From: Acidobacteriota bacterium
GTDB taxonomy: Bacteria; Acidobacteriota; Vicinamibacteria; Vicinamibacterales; UBA8438
DNA length: 64,000 nucleotides
Direction of reading: 5' to 3'
Assembly: GCA_009861545.1 (NCBI GenBank)
Contig: VXME01000095.1
Coordinates: 1 to 64,000, forward strand
The notes below the pieces were generated by a model. That model made no database searches, had not been told where the DNA came from, and saw only the letters and a list, made by a program, of their open reading frames with translations. Made by a program: the position numbers and the translations under genes. Of the stretch, positions 53,668 to 61,535 are shown piece after piece. Positions within the stretch are counted from its first letter, which is position 1. Every line of letters starts with the position of its first letter.

Positions 53668-53731
53668 TCTCCCGCAGCAGGTCATCTCGCCAGCCGGCCA
53701 CCGCCGCTGATTTCCGGGACGGCGCGGCGCA

Positions 53732-55483
53732 TCAGGCCGTGTACTCGTAGTCGAACACGCACGACGCGCCGATCATCTCGCGAAACCACAACGTGGCGCG
53801 GGCGCCCTGTGAGTCCGTCAGGTGCACCGGCTCGTTCAGAACGAAACGCACCGGCTGGGTCCGGCCGTCGTTGATGGCCACGTTGTTCGCGTAGAGGTAC
53901 GTTCGATCCAGCGCATCGAGCTTCGGATTCAGCCGCCCCTGAATGCCCGGCAGATGCCCCGTCCGGTCGGCGATGACGAGCGATCCCCCGTTCGGGGCCG
54001 GCCGCAGGCGAGCCTCCAGGGGCTCGCCGGGCTGATAGTCGCGCGCCACGTGCGCCATGAATCCCGCCGCGGCGCAGAACACGCTCATCGGCAGCTTCGC
54101 GTAGACCACGAACTCGGCGCGCCCGAAGGCGTCCGTCCGCGCCTCGCGATACGTGTTGTTGGGATAGAGCAGCAGCACGTCGACGCCCGGCAGCGGCTGA
54201 CCCGTGTCGCCGTGCCTGACCACGACGCGAACCGCGACGCCGTCGGACACCGGCGGCCGCGCCGCCGGCAGGACGACCTTCAGCTCCCGCTCGCCGATCA
54301 ACTCGAAGACCGGCCGTTCGCCAGCAAGGGCGAACGTCTCGTCCTGAATGACGCCGATGCCCTCCCCGCGCCGTTCGATGAAGTACTGCCGCCCGCCCGC
54401 GCCCGGCACGTCGCCCACCGGGCACTGACCCAGCCGGGACGCCAGCAGCTCGTTGCGCGTGAACTGGCTGGTGCGCAGGTCGTCGGTCGTCATCGAATTG
54501 CACAGCCCGCCGGGCGAATACAGCTCCAGCCGATCGTCGAACATGAACAGGCGTATCCGCGACCCCGACACCGCGTAGTCGCGATGCACCACCGCGTTGA
54601 CCACCGCCTCGAAGACCGCGCGTTCGCTGAACTGCGGAACGTCGATGCGCGCCGGGTCCTTGTACGCCGCAACACGCCGATTGCGGACCACGAAGCGCAC
54701 TGCCTCGCGAATCTGCTCGTCGAGCGGACCGGTGACGTCCCGGGCGTCGAACTGCCGGCCGGCGTCCATGCGGTCGCCGCCGTAGCACACGGCCTGGATC
54801 CAGGCGTTCGGCAACCATTCCCGCGCATCGTCCGCCGCCAGTAGCACGCCGCCGACCGTCGCCCGCAGCGCGCCGCGCCGGTCCTCCTTCAGGAACTTCA
54901 GCTTCGACAGGGCGATCTCCGCCGGCTCGTCCGAGCGCGAGCTCACGTACTGGCGCCACAACGCCGGCCGCAGGCTGCCGATCCCGGTATTCCGCACGAC
55001 CTGGGTGTCGGTGGCCGCGACATCAGACTGCCCGCGCGCCTGCGACAGCCGGCGGACCTCCGCGGAATCCATCTGGCGCTTCTTGTCTCCCCGCCGGCGA
55101 AAGTGTCCGCCGGGAGACCGGTGCACCGTCGCGCTCTCCGGAATCTCGACGACCAGCGCGCCACCGTTCGCCGGTTCCGGGGCCGGCACCCGGAAAACAC
55201 CGAAGTCCAGCGCCGGCTTGACGCTGTCGGAACAGATCTCCGTCACGAGGTTTGCCAGCGCATCCAGTTGCCCGGGATCGAGACCCTGCGGGCTCCGGTC
55301 GTCGGCTACACCGAGAACCAAACGGCCGCCGCGAGCGTTGGCAAACGCCGCGAGCTCGTCAGCGAGATCGTCGCGGCGCGGGCCTGACACGCGGCCGCCG
55401 CGGAATCGAGCTTCCTTCAGCTCGAGATCCGTGTCTTCACCGAGTGCGACCTGCTCCCACAGGCTTGACACGTCGATTGGCAT
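53732..55483 (-). CDS. Schlafen/AlbA_2-type ATP-binding protein with Ig-like C-terminal domain
   Basis: The 583-residue protein starts with the AlbA_2 (divergent AAA_4/Schlafen) domain: EDTDLELKEARFRGG, LADELAAFANARGGRLVLGV near residue 42, and GGHFRRRGDKKRQMDSAEVR near 127. A HATPase-like domain follows (FSERAVFEAVVNAVVHRDYA near 290; RLELYSPGGLCNSMTTDDLR near 325; RRGEGIGVIQDE near 378). Then comes a carboxypeptidase-regulatory, immunoglobulin-like stretch (GDTGQPLPGVDVLLLYPNNT then ARTDAFGRAEFVVYAKLP near 440-480), which is unusual on a cytoplasmic ATPase. Start is ATG 55483; GTG 55489 is possible. Likely nucleic-acid or defence role; function unproven. Confidence 0.8.
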   Translation of the reverse strand: MPIDVSSLWEQVALGEDTDLELKEARFRGGRVSGPRRDDLADELAAFANARGGRLVLGVADDRSPQGLDPGQLDALANLVTEICSDSVKPALDFGVFRVPAPEPANGGALVVEIPESATVHRSPGGHFRRRGDKKRQMDSAEVRRLSQARGQSDVAATDTQVVRNTGIGSLRPALWRQYVSSRSDEPAEIALSKLKFLKEDRRGALRATVGGVLLAADDAREWLPNAWIQAVCYGGDRMDAGRQFDARDVTGPLDEQIREAVRFVVRNRRVAAYKDPARIDVPQFSERAVFEAVVNAVVHRDYAVSGSRIRLFMFDDRLELYSPGGLCNSMTTDDLRTSQFTRNELLASRLGQCPVGDVPGAGGRQYFIERRGEGIGVIQDETFALAGERPVFELIGERELKVVLPAARPPVSDGVAVRVVVRHGDTGQPLPGVDVLLLYPNNTYREARTDAFGRAEFVVYAKLPMSVFCAAAGFMAHVARDYQPGEPLEARLRPAPNGGSLVIADRTGHLPGIQGRLNPKLDALDRTYLYANNVAINDGRTQPVRFVLNEPVHLTDSQGARATLWFREMIGASCVFDYEYTA

Positions 55484-55546
55484 AGCCACCCGTCAACTCA
55501 AAGGGTCTCCGCTTGCTGTTGAAGGACCACGGGATTCCGGGTTGTC

Positions 55547-56440
55547 TCACGGAGCGGTAGTAGTGACCTCGCGCCGCGGACGCAACACCTCCCGCAGCGA
55601 TTCTCGCAACTCCACCCTCAGCCTTACCAGACCTTCGGTGTTCTGAAGGTACTTTATGAAGCGTATATGCCTCAAGTCGAAGGGCACGTCCTGATCATTC
55701 TGCACCATGATCACTACATCCCGGTCGAGCGCATGTGCGAGACCGGTTTCGTACAATACATTGGGATTCCGTCCCGTGAGATCGCCCACAACCACTTGAC
55801 TTTGTGCGATGGTCGAAAATATGTCGTCCATGATCCTCTGCGGTCCATAGATCTCGTCGACCCGACGGGTTGCGAGGCCCAAATCACTACAAGCGATCCT
55901 GATCGTCTCGTGCACCGGATCGAAATCCCGACTGAAGGGCATCATCACGGCTACATGTCCGAGCGGTGGAAGAGGCCATTCGGGAGTGGTAAAGAGTCTC
56001 GGACCGGTTTTCGATCCATCTTCGATGTGATGAAAAACCTCGTCCAGCAGAGCACCTTCTTTAACAGCCCAATGTGTACGCGAATGCTCCCACTGGCCCA
56101 AATGGAGCTCCTTCAGGCCGAAAATGTCCTCGGAGCTCATGCCGCCATACAGGTGATGGAACTGGAATGTAATCCGGCTACCCGACTGATACACTCTGTC
56201 GATTCGACTCAAGAACGCCGGGGTTCGAGTGCTCCCGTTTGGCATTGCCTCCGCCACTACCAGAGTCGGGAGTTCAGCTAATCTTGACAAGTCGCTCTCG
56301 TAGTGTTCGGACAGATGAGTATCCGTGGCCTCGAATACCCTGCTCTTGGGAAACCAACTGGTCCCGGACTTGCTCCGAAAGACATCGTTATCCGAATGAC
56401 CGTAGCAAATCAGATTGTAGTGAGACTGCAACCAGTACAT
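55547..56440 (-). CDS. Nucleoside 2-deoxyribosyltransferase/TIR-like domain protein, low-GC
   Basis: The 297-residue protein ends with a domain starting VAVMMPFSRDFDPVHETIRI (about residue 165), then ACSDLGLATRRVDEIYGPQR, then MDDIFSTIAQSQVVVGDLTG and RNPNVLYETGLAHALDRDVV, a Rossmann-like, deoxyribosyltransferase/TIR-related fold with the G-R-N-P-N-V-x-Y-E-x-G signature. Such domains often act on NAD or nucleotides, some in phage defence. The N-terminal 160 residues are beta-rich and unknown. Base composition is visibly lower in GC (about half) and its codon use differs from both neighbours, pointing to recent transfer. Confidence 0.75.
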   Translation of the reverse strand: MYWLQSHYNLICYGHSDNDVFRSKSGTSWFPKSRVFEATDTHLSEHYESDLSRLAELPTLVVAEAMPNGSTRTPAFLSRIDRVYQSGSRITFQFHHLYGGMSSEDIFGLKELHLGQWEHSRTHWAVKEGALLDEVFHHIEDGSKTGPRLFTTPEWPLPPLGHVAVMMPFSRDFDPVHETIRIACSDLGLATRRVDEIYGPQRIMDDIFSTIAQSQVVVGDLTGRNPNVLYETGLAHALDRDVVIMVQNDQDVPFDLRHIRFIKYLQNTEGLVRLRVELRESLREVLRPRREVTTTAP

Positions 56441-56455
56441 TTCCTTTGCCTAACC

Positions 56456-56770
56456 TCATTCTCGAATCTGCGCCTGATCGTACCACATCAGCAGTTTCGG
56501 ATCCTCCTGGAGCACAATTCGCCACTCGTCGAGATCGGCGGCGTTGCGCGGATCCGGGACGTAACCAGCGGTCCTTCGCCTTGGCGCGCAGGACGAAAGC
56601 GTCCTTTCAGCAGGTTGCGGAACTCCGGCAGCTTCTCCGCAGTTGCGCAGGAAGTACTGCCGGCGCACCTCGTCCGACTCGAAGGTCATCCCGAGGCACT
56701 CCACGCGTGCCGCTTCGCCGGGTGCGGCGGACTCCGACAGGAGATCGGGCGCCGGACTATGGCTGGCCAC
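56456..56770 (-). pseudogene. N-terminal stub of a DNA methylase
   Basis: From GTG 56770 the frame reads ARVECLGMTFESDEVRRQYF, which resembles the start of adenine-specific DNA methylases that, from memory, continue EKLREKLxDPEFRKI. Here the corresponding EKLPEFRN appears in another frame, and the catalytic part is absent. The start overlaps the stop of the upstream AlbA gene by 14 bases, so an ATPase-methylase pair was probably translationally coupled before the methylase was lost at the low-GC insertion. The stub ends 16 bases before the low-GC gene starts. Confidence 0.55.
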
Positions 56771-58631
56771 GTCGTTCGTTTTCCGGTCTGCCGAGTCGGG
56801 CGGCCTTGAGCGCGGCTCCGGCTTCAGTCAGAACATAGCGCTGAGCCGCCGCGGTCGGCTTGCCCGGAATCGTCATGCGCAGGATGCCGGCTTCCAGCAA
56901 CGGATCGACGTGCTGTGTCCTGAAGAGGCTGCGGTCGGTCTCGCCGATCGCTACCATGACGTTGGCGAGGCGGCGGGGAACGTCACAGAGTTCGACAATC
57001 CGCCATTGGGTCGCCGAGAGCGTGGTCAACAGTTTCGCCGAGGCAGCGGATGGCATCGACGATGTCGGACCGTCTCCTGCCGTGGGCGACTCCGCGGTCG
57101 TGGAGTTGTCGCGATCAGCGGCTGCGGTGGAAGGCGCCGAAGCCGAATCGCTGCCGACGTTGGCTTGCGCGAGTCGCGCACGCAGGTGGCCGGCCATGAC
57201 GTAACGGTCGCCGGCGCGTTCCAGCAGCACCTGTGTGACCAACCGGTCTGCGACGGCGGTCGCTTTCGGGCCGGAAAGCCCCGTCACCGCCTTGATTTGC
57301 GAAAGCGTCAGGTGCTGTTGACGGCACGCGATAGCGACGGTCCGGGCCTCGTCGTCCGTGAGGCGGACACCGAGCTGTCCCTGGAACAAGAGCTGTTGTT
57401 CAGAGAGCAATTCCTCCTTCTTCAGCACCAGCTCGAAGCTCTTGCGCCGCCTGTCGCTCAGAATCAGTGGCGGCACATGTCCCAACTGCTGCCAGTTCCG
57501 GAACACGTCGCGCAAGCCCCACCCGGCATGCTCGCTGAGGCCGATGCGGCGGAACGCGAGCACGATACGCGGGTTGCGCACCTCTCTTTCGCCCGGTTCG
57601 AGCAGATCCGTGTCCGCGGCGAATGCGTCTCCCGGGTTCCAGAAGACCGTCTGGTCCGCATAGTACCGGATGACCGCCTTGCGCGAGTGATCGGAGTAGT
57701 CCTGGTGCATGATCAGGTTGATCATCGATTCGCGAAAGGCCCGGTAGTCCGGCGGCGTGTCGTCCCGGCGTAGCGTCGCAGGGTCCAGCCGGAACGGATG
57801 ATCCGCCAGTTTCTCGTACCAGTCGATGAGGGAGCGCCACGTACGGATGAGGTTCTCGTCGAGAACGAGACGGTCGAACCAGCGCTCGCCGGTGTCTGCG
57901 TCGTCCCGAATCGCGGTGAACCGCTGGCAGTCCACCACGGGACGCGGCAGCAGTTGCCGAAAGGCCGGATTCGTCCCGAAGATCAGAATGGCAGCGCGCG
58001 TCGGAAGCCGCCGGCCTCCCTGCTCGACCAGCAGGCCCATCTCGGCCAGGAAGTCCACGTCGGACATCGCGGCGCACGAACGGTTCCCGGGCCTTGCCTC
58101 GTACACCGCCCGGTACCAACGGATGGCATCCGGGTCGAATGCACTGGCGGGATTCAGGTCGACGGCCCGACCGTCGGGACGCTCGGCCGCCGCGTCGATC
58201 AGGAACCCGTTGCGCTCCCGGTCCGAGCAGCGTACGTCGCTGCCACCGCTACGCACGAAGGCGCGGCGAATGTCGCCGTTCAGAAAAACGGGCTTCTGCG
58301 AACGATGCACTTCTGGCACGTAGAAGACGAGCAGGGCCGATTCATCGTGCTTGTGCAGATCCTCATCAACGTCGACCACGACGCTGATCTTGTCCGGCTG
58401 CCGTAACGTCGAGAGGAACTCGTTCTGCACCTTGTCGACGTCGAGCACGCCGACGATTTCCATCTCCTGGCCGCTCTCGCGCACGCCGAACACGAGATGC
58501 CCGCCCTCCGTGTTCGCGAACGCGGAAACCGTCTCGTATGCGTCGCGGGGCACCTTGCGTTGCGCCTCCTTGAACTCGACGTCGCGCCATTCGTGCTTGC
58601 GAAGCAGCTCGATCAGCTCGTCCTGCGTCAT
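56757..58631 (-). CDS. AlbA_2-domain ATP-binding protein of the PglZ operon
   Basis: The 624-residue protein has the AlbA_2 domain (LRKHEWRDVEFKEAQRKVPR, AYETVSAFANTEGGHLVFGV near residue 30-50, VHRSQKPVFLNGDIRRAFVR near 108), a HATPase-like region (YRAFRESMINLIMHQDYSDH near 302, VFWNPGDAFAADTDLL, RRIGLSEHAGWGLRDVFRNW near 355), and two winged helices (LTLSQIKAVTGLSGPKATAV near 448; AQWRIVELCDVPRRLANVMV near 535). It is a likely DNA-binding regulator or effector. ATG 58631 is the start used; the longer frame contains VapC sequence in another phase. It precedes the methylase stub and follows the VapC stub by four bases. Confidence 0.82.
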   Translation of the reverse strand: MTQDELIELLRKHEWRDVEFKEAQRKVPRDAYETVSAFANTEGGHLVFGVRESGQEMEIVGVLDVDKVQNEFLSTLRQPDKISVVVDVDEDLHKHDESALLVFYVPEVHRSQKPVFLNGDIRRAFVRSGGSDVRCSDRERNGFLIDAAAERPDGRAVDLNPASAFDPDAIRWYRAVYEARPGNRSCAAMSDVDFLAEMGLLVEQGGRRLPTRAAILIFGTNPAFRQLLPRPVVDCQRFTAIRDDADTGERWFDRLVLDENLIRTWRSLIDWYEKLADHPFRLDPATLRRDDTPPDYRAFRESMINLIMHQDYSDHSRKAVIRYYADQTVFWNPGDAFAADTDLLEPGEREVRNPRIVLAFRRIGLSEHAGWGLRDVFRNWQQLGHVPPLILSDRRRKSFELVLKKEELLSEQQLLFQGQLGVRLTDDEARTVAIACRQQHLTLSQIKAVTGLSGPKATAVADRLVTQVLLERAGDRYVMAGHLRARLAQANVGSDSASAPSTAAADRDNSTTAESPTAGDGPTSSMPSAASAKLLTTLSATQWRIVELCDVPRRLANVMVAIGETDRSLFRTQHVDPLLEAGILRMTIPGKPTAAAQRYVLTEAGAALKAARLGRPENERRGQP

Positions 58632-58635
58632 GCCG

Positions 58636-58770
58636 TCACTCCGAGGCGATTCGCATCCTGTCCGACCACGCCGCTTCGATGTCGGTTTGAGCGAAGTGGT
58701 CGCCCTTGAACAGCAGCGACTCGCCGGTGGTCTTCTCCAGCGCGTAGGCGAGGCAGTCGCCGAGGTTCGA
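58636..58770 (-). pseudogene. VapC (PIN-domain) C-terminal stub
   Basis: Forty-four codons read SNLGDCLAYALEKTTGESLL then FKGDHFAQTDIEAAW, the typical last third of a VapC PIN RNase with its C-terminal metal-binding residues (G-D-C, then D-F-x-x-T-D-like). The first two thirds and any VapB antitoxin are missing; sequence upstream belongs to the BrxA-like gene end. It ends four bases before the AlbA gene ATG. This is a scar of a toxin-antitoxin gene lost by recombination. Confidence 0.7.
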
Positions 58771-58773
58771 CGT

Positions 58774-58789
58774 CGCCTGGCCTCATCCA
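58774..58789. repeat. 16-bp repeat, copy 2 (first copy 53652-53667)
   Basis: Identical to copy 1 and placed exactly at the join between the BrxA-like gene end and the VapC stub. The repeat spans the stop of the BrxA-like gene (GGA TGA on the minus strand). Confidence 0.6.
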
Positions 58790-59532
58790 CCCATCCCCTT
58801 GAGCACCACAACGTCCTCGTCGAGTCCCTGCCGGCAGAGATCCAACCGAGGACTGCGGCTGACGTCTCCGACGGACAGCGCCAGGTCGAGCGGGTAGAAC
58901 GAAACCCCATCGACGAGCCCGCGCAACGGATATTCCCGGCATCCGCGACTCACCAGGCCGGCTTCCACCAGCCACGGGACGATCCCATCGCCGGACACGA
59001 CGACCTTCGCCGCGGGCGAGAAGATTCCGCGGTCGCCGCTCTCCGCGAGAACGCCCCACTCGACGAACGACCGGACGACCCGTTGCACGGCGCGCGTCAG
59101 CGTGCTCCGTTCCCCCCAGGACTCCGCCACGCGCCGCACGATCTGCGACAGGGACGCCTCCCCCTGGAGAGCCAGCAGCCTGCCGGTCGTTGCCGCCACG
59201 TCACGGAAGAACGGGTAGGTCGCCAGGCACATGCCCCAGTGCAGCGGAAGCCGGTCACGTCCGGTTCGGCCGCGCAACAGCGCGAGCGCGTCGTCGCGAA
59301 GCGGCACGGCAGCGGCGGGCACGGCCATCCAGACGTGCAGCAGAACGGTCATCGTCTTGCCCCGCGCGCTGTGAGGACCTTCGCCGGCCACCTGTCCGTC
59401 GAGGAGTCGTTCGAGCTGTGCACGAATTTCCGGCGTGGAAAGTCCCTGCATGGTCCACTCGGCTGTGGCGTCAAGCCAGCGCAAGCGGACCTTCCGGTCG
59501 AACCCGATGATGCGGCGCGTCGTACCGGACAT
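58783..59532 (-). CDS. Winged-helix protein downstream of PglZ (BrxA-like?)
   Basis: The 249-residue protein has an amino half with WLDATAEWTMQGLSTPEIRA and RGKTMTVLLHVWMAV, and a middle with LHWGMCLATYPFFRDVAATT, GRLLALQGEASLSQIVRRVA and RSTLTRAVQRVVRSFVEWGV near residue 130-185, a winged-helix layout. Overall pattern resembles BrxA (DUF1819) in BREX systems, which has a helical NusB-like fold with a similar conserved stretch, but I cannot confirm this. The ATG at 59532 overlaps the PglZ stop by one base. It is followed by a VapC stub. Role uncertain. Confidence 0.6.
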   Translation of the reverse strand: MSGTTRRIIGFDRKVRLRWLDATAEWTMQGLSTPEIRAQLERLLDGQVAGEGPHSARGKTMTVLLHVWMAVPAAAVPLRDDALALLRGRTGRDRLPLHWGMCLATYPFFRDVAATTGRLLALQGEASLSQIVRRVAESWGERSTLTRAVQRVVRSFVEWGVLAESGDRGIFSPAAKVVVSGDGIVPWLVEAGLVSRGCREYPLRGLVDGVSFYPLDLALSVGDVSRSPRLDLCRQGLDEDVVVLKGMGG

Positions 59533-61535
59533 CACTTCCGCTCGATCTCGACGAAGGGTACGACGACTTCTTCCAGGGTGATACCGCCATGGGCCACCGG
59601 ACGTTCCGACCCGCGAACGAATGCCCGGCGCCCGGGGGCCAGCAGCGCAAAGTAGTCCTCGGGCAGTCCGGTCGTCGGCCATTCAATCGCATCCGGAAAC
59701 CGGGTCGCGACCCGCGAACGCAGACCCCGATCACGGTAGATGCGTGCACGTTGGCCTCGCAACTCCGCGAGCGACTTCTCCCTCGGCGCCCCGCAACCGC
59801 GGGCTTCCACGTTTCCGTGGTCCGACGTCAGGAAGACGGCGAATCCTCGGTCGAGGAGCGTGTCGAGCAAACCCGCCAGCGTTCTGCTCTCAGTCCACAG
59901 CTCGACTTGGTTGTGCATCCCTGCGCTTCCAAGCGTCATGCCATGCATGATCCGATCCACGACGTCGACCACCAGGCCCACGGCGCGGGCACGGGGATGA
60001 GACACGAGTTCCTCAACGCGCCCGACGTCCGCGGGGTCGCGCAGGTTCTTTTCGTAGACCGCCTCGATGGGGGGCAGGCCTTCGTCTCCCCAGAACCGCT
60101 TCCACGCGGACGGCTCACGGTCCGTGCCGTCGATGCTGGTTGCGAAGTACAGCGGCGGGCGGCCCGTGAAACAGGCCTGTCGGGACACCATGGTCAGCGT
60201 GGGGATCCAGGCGAACAGGCTCTCCTCCCGGAACCGCAACCCTGGTCGCTGTTGCGCGAGCAGCTCGTGAACCACCACCCACTGGTCGAGCGCCAGCCCG
60301 TCCATCACGACGAGCGCTACCTTCCCGTCCCTGGATTCCTGCAGACGCCGCGCGAGCAACCGGGGAATCTGGTGGATCATCACCGGCGGCGACGGTGGCA
60401 GATTGTGCAACGTCTCGAAGCGCTGCCGGATCCAGGCGGTAAACGCCTCGTCGATCCGATCGCGGATGCTGCGGTACCGTTCCAGAGCGTTCCCGTCCAG
60501 CGTACCCGCGTCACCGAAGACGAGCGCGTTCACCTGCGCCCAGCGTGGCGCGAATGCGAGCCACACTTGGTGTGACGCCACGTCTTTCGGAATCGTCTCC
60601 TCGATGGATTTCAGCAACCTGTCGAGCCGGCGCTTGCGATGCGCCTTTGGGTCGATCTCGATACCGGCCAACGCCCACGAACCCACCACTTCCTCCCCGC
60701 CCGGATGCGCAATCGGCCGGAGCACACCTTCCAGGAACAGGTTGTCGATGTAGACCCGCACGTCGGGGTGATCGAATGGGATCTCGGCCGGGCCGCGGAA
60801 CGCAAGCCCGTACCGCTCCGTCGATTCATGCAGCGCGACCGCTCCAGAGGTCTGCCGATCAAGAAAGATCGGCCAGCGCTCCTGGAGAAATGCGAAGAAC
60901 GCCTGGCGATCCGGAACGATCTGCGCCAATGGCCACCGCTCGAACACGGGGTCCTTGCGAAGCTCCCGAATGAGGCGGTGTTCCAGAATCCGCGGCAGTC
61001 GGAGTCTGCGGTAGTGGCGGCGCAACAAGAAGCGGAGCAGATCCGATGCCGCCTTGATCGTCTCGGGCGTGAACCGGAACAGGTGCCGAAGCACGAACGC
61101 CTCGGTCTGCGCCTCGCCGAGGCGACGTGCCGGCGGCTCTCGCGCCTGGGCCGCGTACAGGCAATCGAGATCGCTCCGGTCCAACGCATTGACGACCGAA
61201 CCGCTCAGCTTCGGGAACAGGTCGCCGAGCTGGAACGAGATCTGGTGGCCCGCCTGCAGCACGTCGTAGGGAACTGCACGCAGGTCCGATGCGTCACCTC
61301 GGACCGCGACGACCAGATCCGCCAGATCGCCGCGGTCCCGGTGTGATCGGTAGCGGGACTCGTAGAAGAACCGGAAGGCGATGCGATCCTCGAAGGAAAC
61401 CAGCTCGAAACCCCGCGCCTGGAGCGTCTCGAGGATGGCCTCCTCCTGCAGAAGCCCATCGGGGTCCGCGACGACCGTGAGGCGATCAACCCCCGGCGTG
61501 AACTTCTTCAGAATCTCATCGCGCCAGTTATTCAC
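59532..61535 (-). CDS. PglZ-domain (alkaline phosphatase superfamily) protein
   Basis: The 667-residue protein carries a PglZ domain in its second half: KVALVVMDGLALDQWVVVHE near residue 410 (metal Asp plus nucleophile region), IPTLTMVSRQACFTGRPPLY near 455, and AVFLTSDHGNVEARGCG near 585 (metal Asp-His). PglZ is a core gene of BREX and related phage-exclusion systems; its biochemical role is a nuclease/phosphodiesterase-like function in some reports. The GTG at 61535 is chosen since GGAAGGAG lies six bases upstream; it overlaps the helicase stop by eight bases. The ATG at 61556 is a weaker alternative. Confidence 0.88.
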   Translation of the reverse strand: MNNWRDEILKKFTPGVDRLTVVADPDGLLQEEAILETLQARGFELVSFEDRIAFRFFYESRYRSHRDRGDLADLVVAVRGDASDLRAVPYDVLQAGHQISFQLGDLFPKLSGSVVNALDRSDLDCLYAAQAREPPARRLGEAQTEAFVLRHLFRFTPETIKAASDLLRFLLRRHYRRLRLPRILEHRLIRELRKDPVFERWPLAQIVPDRQAFFAFLQERWPIFLDRQTSGAVALHESTERYGLAFRGPAEIPFDHPDVRVYIDNLFLEGVLRPIAHPGGEEVVGSWALAGIEIDPKAHRKRRLDRLLKSIEETIPKDVASHQVWLAFAPRWAQVNALVFGDAGTLDGNALERYRSIRDRIDEAFTAWIRQRFETLHNLPPSPPVMIHQIPRLLARRLQESRDGKVALVVMDGLALDQWVVVHELLAQQRPGLRFREESLFAWIPTLTMVSRQACFTGRPPLYFATSIDGTDREPSAWKRFWGDEGLPPIEAVYEKNLRDPADVGRVEELVSHPRARAVGLVVDVVDRIMHGMTLGSAGMHNQVELWTESRTLAGLLDTLLDRGFAVFLTSDHGNVEARGCGAPREKSLAELRGQRARIYRDRGLRSRVATRFPDAIEWPTTGLPEDYFALLAPGRRAFVRGSERPVAHGGITLEEVVVPFVEIERK

